Source of the DNA: Gymnopus androsaceus JB14
Taxonomy: Eukaryota > Basidiomycota > Agaricomycetes > Agaricales > Omphalotaceae
Length of the DNA: 20,195 nucleotides
Assembly (NCBI GenBank): GCA_009733575.1
Contig: ML770095.1
Location: 1 to 20,195, forward strand
Direction of reading: 5' to 3'
A program made the position numbers and the translations under genes. Under the pieces are notes generated by a model. That model was not told the DNA's origin, made no database searches, and saw nothing but the letters and a program-made list of their open reading frames with translations. Shown one piece after another: positions 18,000 through 20,195 of this stretch (positions within the stretch are counted from its first letter, which is position 1; each line of letters begins with the position of its first letter).

Positions 18000-18833
18000 T
18001 CATTTCAAGAGGGAGTGATACGAGGGAAATGGAGAGGAAGCTTGGCACGAGCTTGCATTTTATGGATAGGCGAATCTACTCATGGCCCATGGCAATGATC
18101 AGGGCTGTCGGAGCATGGGAAGTATTTTAGGTTTTGATCGAAGAAGCCTACTGTACATTATCTTATCCGACCCCCCAATTCTTATTATGTCCCCTGATAA
18201 GTAATCCGATATAGATCCAACGATTTGGTCAAAACCCGGTCAGAATTTCGAAAATATGGAACCAAAAATGTGCAGAAGAGCTCAAAAAACACGTTGCAAT
18301 AAAAAAAGAAAAAACAATTTCGGTCAAAAATCGTCGTTTTGGACCAAGTTAGGGTCTATCTTCCTCCCTGATTATCAGCCAAGTCAGAATGTTTGCAGGG
18401 CTGGGATATGGGTACGTCGCTACCGAGCCAACCCTACAGCTGACACAACGTCCAAGTACTTAGTTTATATGGCAGGCCGAGGTATTTAGAAAGGAGATAA
18501 CAAAATACAACTTGGCCACTGACTTGCCACTGACTATCTATCGCGTTAAGGTAGCCCGCCAGCAGCCCTGGGGGAAGTTATGCAAGCCCTGGCATTGCGT
18601 AGCAGCCACTGAACACATACATTGACTCGGAACATCTTAAGAAAATTCATTTCCGTGTTCATGCTTAATTTTTTTTTTTTTCGCGTGCGACTTAGGGCGT
18701 ACGAGTTTACAACCACAACAACAATCATCAAGATATACACCTAGGAGAATAATCTACAGGCTTAGCAACAATAAATATACAGTGGGTTTACAGCGCCATT
18801 GCCAAGGAGTCCGCAGCTTCAGGGGCCTATAGC
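18000..18833. other. Upstream of the membrane gene; no recognisable gene
   Basis: Mixed sequence with a poly-A-rich patch (about 18283-18316) and a T run (about 18668-18681). No coding region or RNA gene can be supported. The promoter of the minus-strand gene should lie in the first part. Confidence 0.4.
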
Positions 18834-18880
18834 TTTTAGCGTAACCCTAGCGTAACCGTTACGCCAGGTGACGCCAGGTG

Positions 18881-18920
18881 ATGCTAGGGTGACGCTAAAT
18901 ATTTAGCGTCACCCTGGCGT
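18881..18920. repeat. 40-bp near-perfect palindrome
   Basis: Centred between 18900 and 18901. The inner 20 bases GACGCTAAATATTTAGCGTC are a perfect palindrome, and the arms match at 18 of 20 positions. It could form a cruciform and is built from the same motif as the adjacent array. Confidence 0.9.
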
Positions 18921-19271
18921 CAACCTTAAATAGGTATTTAACAACCTGCATGCAACACTCATCTATGTGCTCACTTCAAGACAACAAACTTTTCCATATT
19001 TCTTGAATAAGTATTTATCACTACTCATTAGGTGGGAGTTCGAGTGACAAGACTGTTATCATGATGTACATACTTACTGCAATAATTTCTTGGAAGCTTC
19101 GTGACTCGGAAGACTCGGAATAACTTTTGGATAATTGGATGCAAATCATGCAATTAGCTGGACTCCGATAGCTCAGTACACTTTGCTGTGTTGGTAAACC
19201 GTAAATTAGTTAAGTAATACAGTATCTAATAATTGTAGCCAAGTACGGTGGTACTAAATCAATGAGAAGTT

Positions 19272-19590
19272 ATGCTGAAGTGATTTTGAATTTAATAAAA
19301 TCCACGCTGGGGTGACGCCAGATTTAACAAAAGCTACGCTTGGGTCACGCAAAATTCAACGAAGTTAACGCTAGTGTAATATAAGTAGCGCCTGGGTTAC
19401 GCTAAATTTAGCAAAGTTTACGCTTGAGTGACGCAAAATGTAATAAAATTAGTGTCTGGGTTACGCTAAATTTAGCGAAAGTTACACTTGGGTGATGGTA
19501 AATTCAATAAAAATAACGCTTGAGTGATGCTAAATGTAATAAAAGTGCACGCCAATCTTGATAAAGAGACGCCGGGGTGACGCTAAATTT
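19272..19590 (+). repeat. 32-bp tandem minisatellite
   Basis: Units resembling ACGCTTGGGTGACGCTAAAT followed by an AT-rich spacer start at 19272, 19304, 19336 and 19368. After a 20-bp step (19388) they continue at 19420, 19452, 19484, 19516 and about 19548, closing with 19569. The register is 32 bp with diverged copies. Confidence 0.8.
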
Positions 19591-19591
19591 A

Positions 19592-20195
19592 ATAGTAATG
19601 AGGACAGCGAAAGTCACCATTGAGTATTATTCAAAAATGTAAACCCTGTAGTAGTTCATGGCATTCATTTTGTTGTATCTTTCTTATATTTCAATAAGTA
19701 TCATTTATCTCTTATCCATTGTCTAGAGTACTACAATAGAGTACTTAGCAGTGCCAGATCTAAAACTTCAACTTTTACAAGTCCTCAGCATCATGGGGGA
19801 AATTGGCAACTCAACAATAAGACCATTCACCCACCAATCATTATTCATGTAAGGATTTCATCCTTACCCTGACCTCCGCCAACATCCTGCTCGCTTTGTT
19901 CCATCCCTCAAACCTCGGACCACGAAGGACCAACATTTACTCGCATATATGAAGGTCTTGTCACAACTTGTCTCATTCCAGATTTCCTCTACTTATATTT
20001 CCTTAATTTACCTCCTTACTTACTTATTATTTATACTCATGTTACTGTCATGGATAATTGGGGGTGACTCGGAGCTGTGAGGCTCAAGGTATGGGGTAAG
20101 AAGTAATGTTGACGGAGGAAGGGATACTGATAACTAGGCCCTTGTAGTAGACCTTATGTACTCTGCAGTAAGTACCTGTAAGTATCTATAATGTC
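19592..20195. other. Right flank, no recognisable gene
   Basis: AT-rich sequence with no long frame, motif or repeat I can defend. Confidence 0.45.

Larger units (their letters stand above)
18834..19591. mobile_element. Foldback/minisatellite element with GTGACGCTAAA motifs
   Basis: The left end (18834-18856, TTTTAGCGTAACCCTAGCGT) and the right end (19568-19590, read on the minus strand as AAATTTAGCGTCACCCCGGC) are inverted copies of one another. The same TAGCGT-ACCC-GCGT motif recurs many times inside, in both directions on the left and as a tandem array on the right. There is no open frame of note and no clear target duplication. It looks like a non-autonomous foldback or MITE-like element; the superfamily is unknown. 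Confidence 0.55.

Noticed and set aside
18256..18489. 77-codon plus-strand frame rich in Lys and Asn
   Set aside because: Composition reflects an A-rich patch; no family features.
19030..19200. Another tRNA-derived element (B-box-like GAGTTCGAGTGAC near 19037 and A-box-like GATAGCTCAGT near 19165)
   Set aside because: The boxes are in the wrong order for one Pol III gene; probably chance or scrambled.

Overview
The window reads as an accessory, transposon-rich stretch of a filamentous basidiomycete genome, probably a mushroom-forming agaricomycete. The evidence is short GT-AG introns of about 40-60 nt with CTNA-type branch sites, a multi-exon seven-transmembrane gene of the DUF6533 type, fragments of a fungal-specific transcription factor and of a P5A ATPase, and Ty1/copia retroelements of fungal style. 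There are no prokaryotic operons, no rRNA, no CRISPR array and no convincing intact tRNA gene.

Most of the window is one nested structure. A Ty1/copia element runs from 472 to 15765. It has TG...CA LTRs (430 and 371 bp), a 5-bp target duplication (TAGAT), a primer binding site of half-tRNA(iMet) type, a polypurine tract, and gag-protease-integrase-RT-RNase H in the usual copia order. About 5.7 kb of the 15.3 kb belongs to the retroelement. The rest is two insertions. (i) A foldback-like element of about 1 kb sits in gag (about 1304-2322), with arms built of 10-bp CCTGAG units. (ii) An 8636-bp element (5815-14450) sits in the RT domain, flanked by a perfect 8-bp duplication (CATCAACC). It has imperfect terminal inverted repeats and GGGATATATCC-type subterminal repeats, and is best read as a non-autonomous hAT-like DNA transposon. 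The polyprotein also carries an in-frame TGA, a 1-nt frameshift in an A-run and a 10-bp tandem duplication that frameshifts RT. The two LTRs nevertheless differ by only about two substitutions plus one 59-bp repeat unit.

The 8.6-kb insert shows no transposase. It carries a minus-strand P5A (Spf1-like) ATPase fragment fused to a minus-strand fungal transcription-factor fragment, both with introns retained. It also carries a truncated second copia (LTR remnant, gag, protease) on the minus strand and several unidentified coding-like pieces. This is the make-up of a gene-capturing Pack-type transposon. About 300-370 bp inside each end lies a tRNA-like A-box/B-box module pointing outward. These two modules are placed almost symmetrically, and I consider them the most unusual signal here.

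Right of the retroelement, a minus-strand DUF6533-type membrane-protein gene (16592 to about 17890) can be followed through nine exons with consistent splice phases; its first exon is unresolved. Further right (18834-19591) is a second foldback or minisatellite element made of GTGACGCTAAA-type motifs, including a 32-bp tandem array. The outermost flanks show no recognisable gene.
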